Assembly (NCBI GenBank): GCA_002433025.1 | Contig: DJGZ01000013.1 | Location: 1-64,000, forward strand | Reading direction: 5' to 3' | Length of the DNA stretch: 64,000 nt | Source of the DNA: Bacteroidales bacterium UBA5833 | GTDB taxonomy: Bacteria; Bacteroidota; Bacteroidia; Bacteroidales; Lentimicrobiaceae | Part shown: piece by piece, positions 34,101 to 41,679 of the stretch | Layout: every line of letters starts with the position of its first letter | Position numbering within the stretch: position 1 is the stretch's first letter | The notes under the pieces: model-generated | Database searches by the model: none | The model's input: the letters and a program-made list of their open reading frames with translations, nothing else | What the model was told of the DNA's origin: nothing | Program-made: the position numbers and the translations under genes

Positions 34101-35018
34101 AATTTCGCTGAAAGTAAGCCCATTGTCAGTTGATCTGTAAAAATTACTGTTCGCTTCAATGTAAACTATATTTGGATTCGCCGGATGAAAGCAGATGTCT
34201 TTGGAGTCGGCGGTAAAGGTTCGGGTCCATGAATTTCCTCCGTTTGTGGAGCGGTAAATGCCATTGGTAGTGGCAGTAAGATAGATTGCTGAATTTGTGG
34301 GGTGTTGTATAATCCTGCACACGGTTGTGTTTCCCATCCCGCTATTCGAAGGTGCCCAGGTTAATCCGTTGTCTGTGCTGATGAAGATTCCCATACCCGG
34401 GGCATCACCATGATCACGGTCGCCGGTTCCCATCAGTATTTTAGCCGGATAGGAATAATCAACGGCTAATGCCGAGACCCCGATCGTTGGCAAAGCGTCG
34501 GTGGTGGTGTTCCAGGTGGAACCATTGTCATCCGATAACCAGAAACCTCCGGAAGGGGAACCAACATAGATTTTGTTCTGGTCTGTCGGGTGAAAGGCTA
34601 TAACATTCAGCCGTCCAAGTCCCAGATACCCGGCCGGGCCGGGAGAAGGAATAGTTGAGGGGCCTAGAGAAGTCCAGTTTCCGCTTAAGGAACGATTGCC
34701 GGAAAAATAAGTCTGCCAGGCTTTATAAACCTTGTCAGGTGCAGGTTTTGTTCCGTCGGATGAAATCCGGCTCTGCATAATATATTCCCAACGCTTAAAG
34801 ACTTTCCAGCCACGACTCCTTCTGTCAGGCCTGTTTTCCCAGTATTTGTTAAAGGCACTTACCGTTGAAAAGAAATTTGCCGCAGGGTCCTGCATCATCT
34901 TAACCCAATAGGGATAATCAGCTGTGTCATTCTTGTAAACTGATACCTGGCCTGTTGAATCTTTACCCGATATGAGTAAATACATAGCCAGAAACATTAC
35001 GAATATTAACCTCTTCAT
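31122..35018 (-). CDS. Secreted Asp-box/BNR propeller protein with PKD, GEVED and dockerin-like tail
   Basis: Exported protein of 1298 residues with a signal peptide at 1-23. A BNR/Sortilin-like propeller (about 95-760) has repeated 'S-DGG-NW' Asp-boxes and HPTDQNKIYVGSPSGG, clearly paralogous to the first 770 residues of the giant protein at 22218-28634 (both contain MGTGDRD/IGTGDRD). Then come a fibronectin-like domain (765-870), a PKD domain (875-960; SQNPEVVFSEPGQYSVTLTA), one GEVED domain (965-1105; WIDYNRDGIFD, YGETEDY) and the shared 190-residue module ending in two calcium loops. No T9SS type-A tail. Likely a surface adhesin or binding protein. The only promoter-like element is 197 bp upstream. 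Confidence 0.88.
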   Translation of the reverse strand: MKRLIFVMFLAMYLLISGKDSTGQVSVYKNDTADYPYWVKMMQDPAANFFSTVSAFNKYWENRPDRRSRGWKVFKRWEYIMQSRISSDGTKPAPDKVYKAWQTYFSGNRSLSGNWTSLGPSTIPSPGPAGYLGLGRLNVIAFHPTDQNKIYVGSPSGGFWLSDDNGSTWNTTTDALPTIGVSALAVDYSYPAKILMGTGDRDHGDAPGMGIFISTDNGLTWAPSNSGMGNTTVCRIIQHPTNSAIYLTATTNGIYRSTNGGNSWTRTFTADSKDICFHPANPNIVYIEANSNFYRSTDNGLTFSEITSGLTSGQRGAIAVTPANPNVVYFVQSDNSSGFKCVYRSADAGLSFSVRSTTPNILDWSCDGSGSGGQGWYDLAIVADPANANVIYVGGIDIWKSTDGGVNWTKKTSWAGGCDLPAVHADCHYLGYSPVTGRLYTGNDGGIYYSDDGGTNWTDCTVGMTIGQIYKIGQSQTDAGKTINGFQDNGTYTNLSTGWVATGGGDGMECAVDYQNAAYTYHTIYFGDIFRRFNNENELRIAGNGAFGINESGAWVTPFILSENDPKRMFVGYKNIWKCNDVRASSPVWTKISNGETADCIVLEQSPANVDILYVVRWGSMVRTDNANADSPGWTSCTLPGGNTPSDLEAHPDNPDIVYATAGNNVYKSLNRGVNWTMVPGALPGVPVNTIVFDKNSNEGLYIGTQTGVLYKNPELNDWIIFNNGLPVVDVRELEIYYDAINPENNRLMAATYGRGLWKSDLIETGPLNPSGLTANTVSNVQINLAWNKNTSNDDVMVAWSPVASFGTPQNGQTYTAGSSIQGGGTVLYAGSGTSFNHLSLSQGTTYYYRAWSYDPAHKYSIGASAHSTTLSAPLADFVSDNYTPAVSEVVTFTDISGFLPTGWSWTFSPSTITFVNGTNAGSQNPEVVFSEPGQYSVTLTATNNYGINTKIKTNFISVIPVSYCIPASIYGTGWGDYISHVQLGDIDNQTVGLESPYYTYYSSMTTGLTVGSVNTISLSAGTEDPSYIAVWIDYNRDGIFDSAEKLGNIYVPPFPSSETILFTVPGNALTGITRMRVREVWDVSDFDACSDQYYGETEDYNVIILSTDKSLQLTLLLEGLYNGTSLNKAQNASGNQYEGTVADQVTIGLRHPSPPYANAAGPYTVNLNTDGTALLEVPSSINQSYYIVVNHRNSIETWSGSPVSFSQPAIAYNFTSTAGQAFGSNLKWASGKYLIYGGDVNQDGAVDTADMTPVDNDASGFATGYLATDVNGDGTVDTGDMTIIDNNAAAFVSSITP
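31125..31310 (-). repeat. Shared dockerin-loop coding repeat, copy 3
   Basis: About 180 bp almost identical to the 3' ends at 22224-22405 and 35385-35570, and to 15137-15315. Confidence 0.8.
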
Positions 35019-35214
35019 GGTGATGAAAATTATAAATTGACCAGTATCTTAATATTGATAAAGGTTTTAAAACCACAGGATTCTATATTATTGAAGTTGC
35101 AACTGTAATAATAGAATCAGTAAGATTGGGAATAGCGGTATAGGGTACAGTAGGAGCAATTGTAACTTCAATCGGGCACTTTTACAGCGTTGCCCCGGCG
35201 TATTCAAATATACG

Positions 35215-35222
35215 TCATTTTT
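35215..35222 (-). promoter_or_regulatory. Possible -7 element for the 31122-35018 gene
   Basis: Minus strand TATATTTG, 197 bp before the ATG. The rest of the 35019-35293 gap shows no gene. Confidence 0.35.
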
Positions 35223-35293
35223 TCAAAAAATCAGCTCATTAAGCGCTAATAATCAGCTATAATACAATAAGAAAATAGTTTCCTGAGATTAAT

Positions 35294-35341
35294 AAAAAAG
35301 CCCTTTTCTGATGGCATCAGGTTTCATAAAAGGGCTTTTTT
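35294..35341 (-). terminator. Terminator after the C25 peptidase gene
   Basis: Arms AAAAAGCCCTTTT (35295-35307) and AAAAGGGCTTTTT (35328-35340) pair perfectly with T runs on both strands, so it could work bidirectionally. It lies 40 bp past the stop at 35381. Confidence 0.85.
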
Positions 35342-35380
35342 ATCTTTCAATAGTATGCTGGTGTCTGTTCAGGGGTGTAA

Positions 35381-38300
35381 TTATGGTATAACAGCCCTGA
35401 TAAATCCTGCCGCGTTGTTATCAATAATGGTCATATCCCCGGTATCCACCGTGCCGTCACCGTTTACGTCGGTTGCCAGGTAGCCGGTAGCAAAGCTGGC
35501 AGCATCGTTGTCCACCGGGGTCATATCAGCGGTATCCACCGCGCCGTCCTGGTTTACATCGCCGCCGAAGATCACGCAATGGCCGTCGCTCATTAGCAGC
35601 ATGTTGTTGCCATATGCCTGCTCAGGGCCGTCGAAACTGTAGTTAATCACGCTCCCTGCAAAGGAAACGGGCTGTTTGGAGGTAGTCTCCAGGCTGTTGC
35701 GGTGCCTGATGGTTATGTAATAACTGCCTCCCAGGTTTGCCGGGAGTTCTACAACTGCTTCGCCTGTTGTGCTGAGGTTTACAAAGGGTTCCGTATAAAC
35801 AATGTCGCTGTAATTTAAACTGTTGTGAAATTCAACAGCGATCTGGTCGGCGGCGGTGCCCGCATATTGGTCACCCACGGCATTCCGTGCTTTGCGCATG
35901 GTCCCGTTTCCGTTGTACAGGCTTTCGAGATATGCTGTAATGTTCAGGGTTTTGGTCTGTGCCGGGATAATGATCGAATAGTCTTCAGCCTCGCCATAGG
36001 TCGCTATATCGCAGGGACCCGGGTCAACCGAAAAACGTTCGGCTATTCTTATCCTGTATGTGCCGGGCGGCTGATTTGCAGGAACCGTGATATTTCCTGT
36101 CAGAATATGCGTGCCGGACGTGCCTGGCGTTTGTCCCAGGTCAATGGCTTCACCGGTGTCGGTAAAGCTGCAGTTATTGTTCCAGTCAATCCAGATAAAA
36201 CAATGTTGGACCCATGCGCCGTTTACCGTAACACTCACTGATACGGGATATGTCGCTCCTGGCGTGAATTCCGTTGAAACGGAAGTGAAGTCGGAATACG
36301 AAGTTGAGCCGCTCGGATTATTTATGGTATTCAACTGTACATTGCTGATATGGTCATCGGCCAGGTTAGAATATGATGTGGTGCAATAAGTGCAGTTGAC
36401 TACATTTATATAATTTGCTTTAATCTTAGTGTCAGATCCATAGGTGTTTGTAACGGTCAACGAAACTGTATAGGAGCCTAGGTTTGTGAATAAGACCTCA
36501 GGGTTCTGCGAGTTTGCCGATGTTCCGTTCACATAAGTTACATCTGCCGGGCTGAAACTCCAGGTCCAAGCGGTAGGCACATTTTCCGAAAGATCAGAGA
36601 AGGTCACTACAGAATTCAGAGCAGGAGAAGAAGTGGAAGCAGAAAATTCAGCCACCGGAGGTATTGCCGGGTTGTAGCAACTGATGGAAGCCGTCCAGCC
36701 GTCGCGGGTCACACTGCCGTCGGAGGTGAAATTTATGGTCAACGCGCCCGATGAGTTGTTTGCAGTTACTGTGCCGGGGCCGCTGGTGCCGTTCCATGTT
36801 CCCATAAGGGGAGACGAAGTGCTGGTTCCGTTATATATTCTCAGATAATCATATCCCGATTCGGTATTGAAGGCGGAGAATGCCAGGCGGACCAGGTTAC
36901 CCGCAGCTGCAGGATAAATCGTCATGGTCAGGTTCTCGCTGTTAGCGTATGTTGCAGAGGGGCCTCCCGAATCATAGAAATACCCTGTGCAGGTGGTAAT
37001 GCTTCCGCTTGTCATATTAAATTCCGGAATCAGGCCGATGATAACCTGTTTTGTTTCCTGCACCGAATATTGCGAGGCTGCACCTCCGGAAAGGGTAAAC
37101 AACAGGTCAACCGGAGTGCCCACTGGTACGGAAGCACCGGCAGTTACGTTAAAGATGGCTGATGCTGTTCCGCCGATGCTCAGTGAACCCAGGCTGCATG
37201 TTGTACTGTTGAGCGTTAAGTGCGGACTTGATCCTCCTGCAATTTCAAGCAGGCTATTTACATTGTATATGGCGCTGTGCCCGTTGTTTGTACATACAAT
37301 AACCAGGTCGGCCGTTTCGCCGGGGTCGAGAATGCCGTCGTTGTTGCACCCCGGACCGTTATCGGTCACCGTCATCGCCCCTATGGCCAGGAGCGGCGCG
37401 TTGGCTGTTATGTTGAAGGTTGAGTTCCAGGTCTCTGTTCCATCGGTTGCGGATAACGTAAAAGCAACCACCTGCTGGTCAGGGATATTGTTGGACACAT
37501 TGACAGAGAACCCGTCAGCCACAGTTACCGTTTGGTTGGGTCCAATGTTGCCGTAAGCGGCATTGTTGTCCGTGATGTTTATGTACGAACTTGCTGATGA
37601 TAAAGTAGCAACAACATTTCCAGCCGTTTCAACGCCAACGTTCTTCAGGTCAACCGAAAGCAGGTTGGTTTCATCATAATCCATTGCTCCGTTGTTATTT
37701 CCTGAGGGAGGCGGGTCATTGATGGTGTTGCCCGAGTAAACTATATATGGCCCTTCAGCCGGTATTACCTGAATGGTGCCTGTGTGCGGCTGCCGGTTCT
37801 GTTTGGTAATCACGATGTCAAGATTGCCGGGGGCATTCAAAGGGGAGAAGTTCAGCGTAACCGAACCCGACAGCCCGGTTACCTTTGCATCGAGCAGCAC
37901 GCCATTGCCGGACAAAGCTACGGTTGCATAGGCTTCGGTGGAAACAGTCAGCGAATTCATGCCTATCATCAGGGTGTTGAGGTAGGTCGCGCTCAGCGGA
38001 GGTGGCACAGAATAATAAATCATCAGCGAAGGGTCGCCCATCAGGTGGTAGATCTCCCAATAATATGTTTTTCTGCTTGAGTTGGATTCCTCCACGGCAT
38101 AATTGCCGCACACCACCATTTGTCCCTGGGTAACAAACCAGTCTTCTGTGGGTTCGCCATGGTCATGGAACGTTCCGTCGTATGCGCCTATGTGGTTGGC
38201 ATCATACGCCGGGTGCAGGACCACCGACTTAAATCCGCAGCCCCACCAGAAATCCTCGTCCCAGTATGTGCTGTTCGACCCGCCGATATAACCGACGGCC

Positions 38301-39823
38301 CCTTTGTTTTCGGCCCTGAGAATCTCTTCCGCAAAGCAGGTACCACCAAACGTTGCCGACTGGCAGCAATTCCCGACAAGCAATCCATACTTTCCCTGGT
38401 TGGTCAGTGCCGGAATGTGTGAAATGGTAAAAGATGGATCAGCCCAGCCATCTGAACTGCAATGGGCGGTATAATTTCCATAGGCCACCCCGTTTGATAC
38501 ATTATTCCGGATGTTTTGTGAATAATTCCCTCCTGAAGGTTCAGGTTGCAGGTAAGTATGCGACAGGATGTTGTGCGCTGCATTAAAATAGGTTTCGGTG
38601 CCATAGTTGATCTGCCCGTTGCTCCATGTCTGATGGCTTCCGTCTGCTCCGGCTACCATCACGGCCTCACCCAGGAAAGTGGGGTCAGGCATCAGGAATT
38701 GCTCATATTCAAGGGTTTTATCGATCTGAGGTTGCAGTTGTGCCAGATTGTTGGCCGAGAAGCGTCCGTAAAACACTTCAGGCAGGTTATCGCCGGTATA
38801 TTCGCAGTACCTCAGGTCAGTAATGTGAGATCCGGCTGAACCTGACCATGCCGGTATCTGGGCTACATCGCCCACAAACAGTACAAAGCTCGGAGCGGCA
38901 TATCCGGCCGGCGGCGTATTGTAAAGGTTTTGCAGGTAAGATTTTATGGATGTTGTGGTCGTACCTACAGCCGGATTATTGGTGTAAGCCTGGATAACGT
39001 TAAACCCTTTTTTAACCTTCCACTGTATGAAAGGCTGAAGCGCTGACTGAAACATCGGATCCGAAACGATCACGTAAGTTGCCGGTGCACCGGTGATCAG
39101 GGCTTCGTCAGGGCCGGGCGTCTTATAGTTCCCTGCCATTTTGTAAGTGCTGATAAAATAGGGAGATGCCTTGGATAGTTTCAATTCCTCAGTACCATGA
39201 ATATCGGCATTTTCAAAAACGATTTCTATTTCAAGTTCGTCATAGATTTTCAGCATCCGGGTTACAGGATTATATTGCACGGGTGAAATATCTACCCTTG
39301 CAAGGTTGAGGGCCCGCATCAGACCGATATTGGTTACTGTAACCAGCTCATCTTCAATATACCGGTCGGTATTATAGAGTGCCTTGTTTATGATGAAAGG
39401 CACCTTGTCAGGATCATCGCTTTTCGATAAGGGCGGCTGGGCGGGAAATACAGGGAACCTTACCCCATGCTCACCGAGGTTAATTTCCGTAACATGGCTG
39501 TATCTTATCCTGATCGAGTATGCAGCTCCCAATGGCACTTCGATCAAACGGCGACATACCGGCAATGCTGGTTCTCCTTCCGTATTTCTAAGCCCGAACT
39601 CCTTAATGTTCAGCTGTGTAAATAACCCTTCCGTGGTATTGACTTCACTGAAACCAATTCCCGTTATTGTTGCCCTGAAAACCACTCCGGTGGCCGATCC
39701 CCCGGGGAGTGAGACTTTGGTTGCACCCTTTTTGATATTGATATTGCCCCCCAAAGCAGGACCCGGAAGAATGGTTGCCATCACCAACAGTGATGCAATA
39801 AAAGCAAAAACCGATTTTTTCAT
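35381..39823 (-). CDS. Gingipain-like C25 cysteine peptidase with CUB, PKD, GEVED and dockerin-like tail
   Basis: Exported protein of 1480 residues; signal peptide 1-25. A gingipain-type propeptide (about 50-215) precedes a C25 peptidase domain (about 245-640). His454 lies in NYTAHCSSDGWADP and the nucleophile is Cys486 (or Cys487) in LLVGNCCQSATF, followed by the family CFAEEILRAENKGAVGYIGG. Then come Ig/CARDB-like segments (640-930), a CUB-like domain (about 940-1050; FNTESGYDYLRIYNG), a PKD domain (1055-1140), a GEVED domain (1145-1285; WIDWNNNCSFTD, YGEAEDY) and the shared 190-residue module with calcium loops at the C-terminus. Porphyromonas gingipains end in a T9SS CTD; this one does not. 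Likely a surface protease; cleavage specificity unknown. Confidence 0.92.
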   Translation of the reverse strand: MKKSVFAFIASLLVMATILPGPALGGNINIKKGATKVSLPGGSATGVVFRATITGIGFSEVNTTEGLFTQLNIKEFGLRNTEGEPALPVCRRLIEVPLGAAYSIRIRYSHVTEINLGEHGVRFPVFPAQPPLSKSDDPDKVPFIINKALYNTDRYIEDELVTVTNIGLMRALNLARVDISPVQYNPVTRMLKIYDELEIEIVFENADIHGTEELKLSKASPYFISTYKMAGNYKTPGPDEALITGAPATYVIVSDPMFQSALQPFIQWKVKKGFNVIQAYTNNPAVGTTTTSIKSYLQNLYNTPPAGYAAPSFVLFVGDVAQIPAWSGSAGSHITDLRYCEYTGDNLPEVFYGRFSANNLAQLQPQIDKTLEYEQFLMPDPTFLGEAVMVAGADGSHQTWSNGQINYGTETYFNAAHNILSHTYLQPEPSGGNYSQNIRNNVSNGVAYGNYTAHCSSDGWADPSFTISHIPALTNQGKYGLLVGNCCQSATFGGTCFAEEILRAENKGAVGYIGGSNSTYWDEDFWWGCGFKSVVLHPAYDANHIGAYDGTFHDHGEPTEDWFVTQGQMVVCGNYAVEESNSSRKTYYWEIYHLMGDPSLMIYYSVPPPLSATYLNTLMIGMNSLTVSTEAYATVALSGNGVLLDAKVTGLSGSVTLNFSPLNAPGNLDIVITKQNRQPHTGTIQVIPAEGPYIVYSGNTINDPPPSGNNNGAMDYDETNLLSVDLKNVGVETAGNVVATLSSASSYINITDNNAAYGNIGPNQTVTVADGFSVNVSNNIPDQQVVAFTLSATDGTETWNSTFNITANAPLLAIGAMTVTDNGPGCNNDGILDPGETADLVIVCTNNGHSAIYNVNSLLEIAGGSSPHLTLNSTTCSLGSLSIGGTASAIFNVTAGASVPVGTPVDLLFTLSGGAASQYSVQETKQVIIGLIPEFNMTSGSITTCTGYFYDSGGPSATYANSENLTMTIYPAAAGNLVRLAFSAFNTESGYDYLRIYNGTSTSSPLMGTWNGTSGPGTVTANNSSGALTINFTSDGSVTRDGWTASISCYNPAIPPVAEFSASTSSPALNSVVTFSDLSENVPTAWTWSFSPADVTYVNGTSANSQNPEVLFTNLGSYTVSLTVTNTYGSDTKIKANYINVVNCTYCTTSYSNLADDHISNVQLNTINNPSGSTSYSDFTSVSTEFTPGATYPVSVSVTVNGAWVQHCFIWIDWNNNCSFTDTGEAIDLGQTPGTSGTHILTGNITVPANQPPGTYRIRIAERFSVDPGPCDIATYGEAEDYSIIIPAQTKTLNITAYLESLYNGNGTMRKARNAVGDQYAGTAADQIAVEFHNSLNYSDIVYTEPFVNLSTTGEAVVELPANLGGSYYITIRHRNSLETTSKQPVSFAGSVINYSFDGPEQAYGNNMLLMSDGHCVIFGGDVNQDGAVDTADMTPVDNDAASFATGYLATDVNGDGTVDTGDMTIIDNNAAGFIRAVIP
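35385..35570 (-). repeat. Shared dockerin-loop coding repeat, copy 4
   Basis: About 180 bp encoding the terminal loops; nearly identical to the copies at 15137, 22224 and 31125. The version at 20245-20420 is more diverged. Confidence 0.8.
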
Positions 39824-40240
39824 ATCATTGAAATTTAAAGATACTCACCTGGCAATAAAATGAGAGTCTGAAACGGGTAGGAGGGAGTGCTATCCGGTAA
39901 GTATATGATTCCGGATCAGGAGGGATCAGTCAATGGCCACAAGTACAAACAGTTGCCAACAATCAGGTTGCTTCTCCCTAACGGAAGAATTAACACAAAC
40001 AGTTGGTTAAATGCAACAAACTCTTTGTCAATTAATTATCTGAGCCCCCTAAGGATTTTGCTGCTTTGGTCAACAAAAAAATCCTCATTATTTGATTTTA
40101 TTAATCAAAGATAAGCGATTTGTCAGGGAAATAGCAAGAGAATTGATATTTTTTATTACCGGGCATGAAATGTATGACTCATTTTTTATGTAATAACCTG
40201 CCGGCCTGCTGAATCCTGAGGAAGAAATTACGGAAAAGCA
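39824..40240. other. Non-coding gap upstream of the C25 gene
   Basis: No gene seen in about 420 bp. A candidate -7 element (minus strand TATCTTTG, 40106-40113) lies 283 bp before the C25 ATG. 'ACAAACAGTTG' occurs twice (39951 and 40001 regions), otherwise nothing stands out. Confidence 0.5.
40106..40113 (-). promoter_or_regulatory. Possible -7 element for the C25 peptidase gene
   Basis: Minus strand TATCTTTG; distance to the ATG (283 bp) makes it tentative. Confidence 0.3.
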
Positions 40241-40267
40241 AAAGGCCGGTCATATCATGCTCCGGCC
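40241..40267 (-). terminator. Terminator of the pyrH-frr transcript
   Basis: Minus strand GGCCGG/CCGGCC stem with a 12-nt loop followed by TTTTGCTTTT; 28 bp after the frr stop. Confidence 0.75.
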
Positions 40268-40294
40268 CTGATTCAATATGGCAATTGAAAACTA

Positions 40295-40858
40295 TTATAC
40301 GGTCATAATATCCTTCTCTTTCAGTTCGAAGAGTTTGTCAATTTTAGCCGAAAACTTGTCGGTCAAAGTCTGGACGTCTTTCTCAAGTTGTTTGATCTCG
40401 TCCTCCGGGACCCCTTCTTTTTCGAGTTTTTTCCCGGCATCTATGGCTGACCTGCGCAGATTTCTTACGGTAACCTTTGCATTCTCAACTTCTGTTTTGG
40501 CTTTTTTTACCAGGTCCTTGCGGCGCTCCTCGGTAAGCGGGGGGACGGCAATGCGAAGCACTTCCCCGTTGTTTTGGGGATTAAAGCCCAGGTTAGCGGC
40601 CAGAATGGCTTTCTCAATCGGGCCAAGCATGTTTTTTTCCCACGGCTGAACAATTATCTGTCTTGGGTCAGGGGTGTTGATGTTTGAAATCTGATCAATC
40701 GGCGACATGGTTCCGTAATAATCTACCCTGACACCTTCGAGCATGGCGGGACTGGCTTTCCCGGCACGGATTTTATGAAATTCTCTTTCGAGGTGACTGA
40801 TGGCCCCCTGCATGCTCTCTTCTGTTTCATCCAGTATAAATCTGACTTCTTCGTTCAT
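40295..40858 (-). CDS. frr: Ribosome recycling factor
   Basis: RRF, 187 residues, the normal length. With EF-G it splits the post-termination ribosome in the cytoplasm. Typical features are the N-terminal helix MQGAISHLEREFHKIRAGKA, the VDYYGTMSPIDQISNI strand region and the C-terminal helices with KDVQTLTDKF. It follows pyrH by 101 bp in the usual pyrH-frr order, but has its own TATATTTG promoter element at 40905-40912 in that gap. Confidence 0.97.
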   Translation of the reverse strand: MNEEVRFILDETEESMQGAISHLEREFHKIRAGKASPAMLEGVRVDYYGTMSPIDQISNINTPDPRQIIVQPWEKNMLGPIEKAILAANLGFNPQNNGEVLRIAVPPLTEERRKDLVKKAKTEVENAKVTVRNLRRSAIDAGKKLEKEGVPEDEIKQLEKDVQTLTDKFSAKIDKLFELKEKDIMTV

Positions 40859-40904
40859 TGTCTGCTTGGTTTTTTTGATCAGTAATTGTTAGGCAATGAT
40901 GCTG

Positions 40905-40912
40905 CAAATATA
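40905..40912 (-). promoter_or_regulatory. Candidate -7 element for frr
   Basis: Minus strand TATATTTG, 47 bp before the frr ATG, inside the pyrH-frr gap. Confidence 0.5.
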
Positions 40913-40959
40913 CAAAAGCAAGCCGTTTTACCTCAATGTCGGGGTGTATTTCTCAATAC

Positions 40960-41667
40960 TTAACCCTTCACCAGGGTACCGACCGGTTCCCCGGCGATGA
41001 TCTTTTGAAGGTTCCCCTTGATATTCATATTGAAGACCAGGATAGGTAAATTGTTTTCGCGGCACAGCGTGATGGCGGTCAGGTCCATGATATTCAGCCC
41101 CCTTTCATAGACTTCGGTAAAGGAGATGGAATCGAATTTTTCAGCATCCGGATATTTTTCGGGATCCGCCGTGTAAACGCCATCAACACGGGTGCCTTTC
41201 ATAATCACGTCGGCCTCAATCTCTACCGCGCGAAGTGCTGCAGCCGAATCGGTGGTAAAGAACGGGTTTCCTGTGCCGGAGGCGATGATCACGATATTTC
41301 CCCCGTTCAGGGCTTCGATGGCCCTGCGTCGGCTCATAGCTCCGGCAATGGGATCAATGGCTATGCCTGAGAGCAAACATGTTTTCATGCCATGTTTTTC
41401 CAGTTCAGCCTGAAGCGCCATGCTGTTGATAACTGTGGCAAGCATGCCCATATAATCGCCCTGTACGCGGTCCATCCCTTTGGCAGCTCCCTGCAGTCCC
41501 CTGAAAATATTGCCTCCGCCGATTACAATACCGACCTGAACCCCCAGGCTGACAACCGAACTGATTTCTCCGGCATACATCGACAGCCTTTCAGGGTCAA
41601 TGCCATGCTGCTGTTCCCCCATCAGGGCCTCACCGCTTAATTTTAAAAGAATCCGTTTGTATTTCAT
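40960..41667 (-). CDS. pyrH: UMP kinase
   Basis: Uridylate kinase of 235 residues; phosphorylates UMP to UDP in pyrimidine synthesis. It has the amino-acid-kinase-fold motifs: KLSGEALMG at the start, VIGGGNIFRG for the UMP/ATP phosphates, and DLTAITLCRENNLPILVFN near the end. It lies 12 bp downstream of the M28 peptidase gene and upstream of frr, so M28-pyrH-frr may be partly co-transcribed. Confidence 0.97.
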   Translation of the reverse strand: MKYKRILLKLSGEALMGEQQHGIDPERLSMYAGEISSVVSLGVQVGIVIGGGNIFRGLQGAAKGMDRVQGDYMGMLATVINSMALQAELEKHGMKTCLLSGIAIDPIAGAMSRRRAIEALNGGNIVIIASGTGNPFFTTDSAAALRAVEIEADVIMKGTRVDGVYTADPEKYPDAEKFDSISFTEVYERGLNIMDLTAITLCRENNLPILVFNMNIKGNLQKIIAGEPVGTLVKG

Positions 41668-41679
41668 TGCATTTTTTTA

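Noticed and set aside
15134..39823. T9SS type-A tail in the dockerin-tailed proteins
   Set aside because: I looked for the YPNP start and the terminal Lys/Arg-rich strand; none is present, and the C-termini are the calcium loops.
39887..40114. 75-codon plus-strand open frame upstream of the C25 gene
   Set aside because: Low-complexity text in AT-rich non-coding DNA, no promoter or family.
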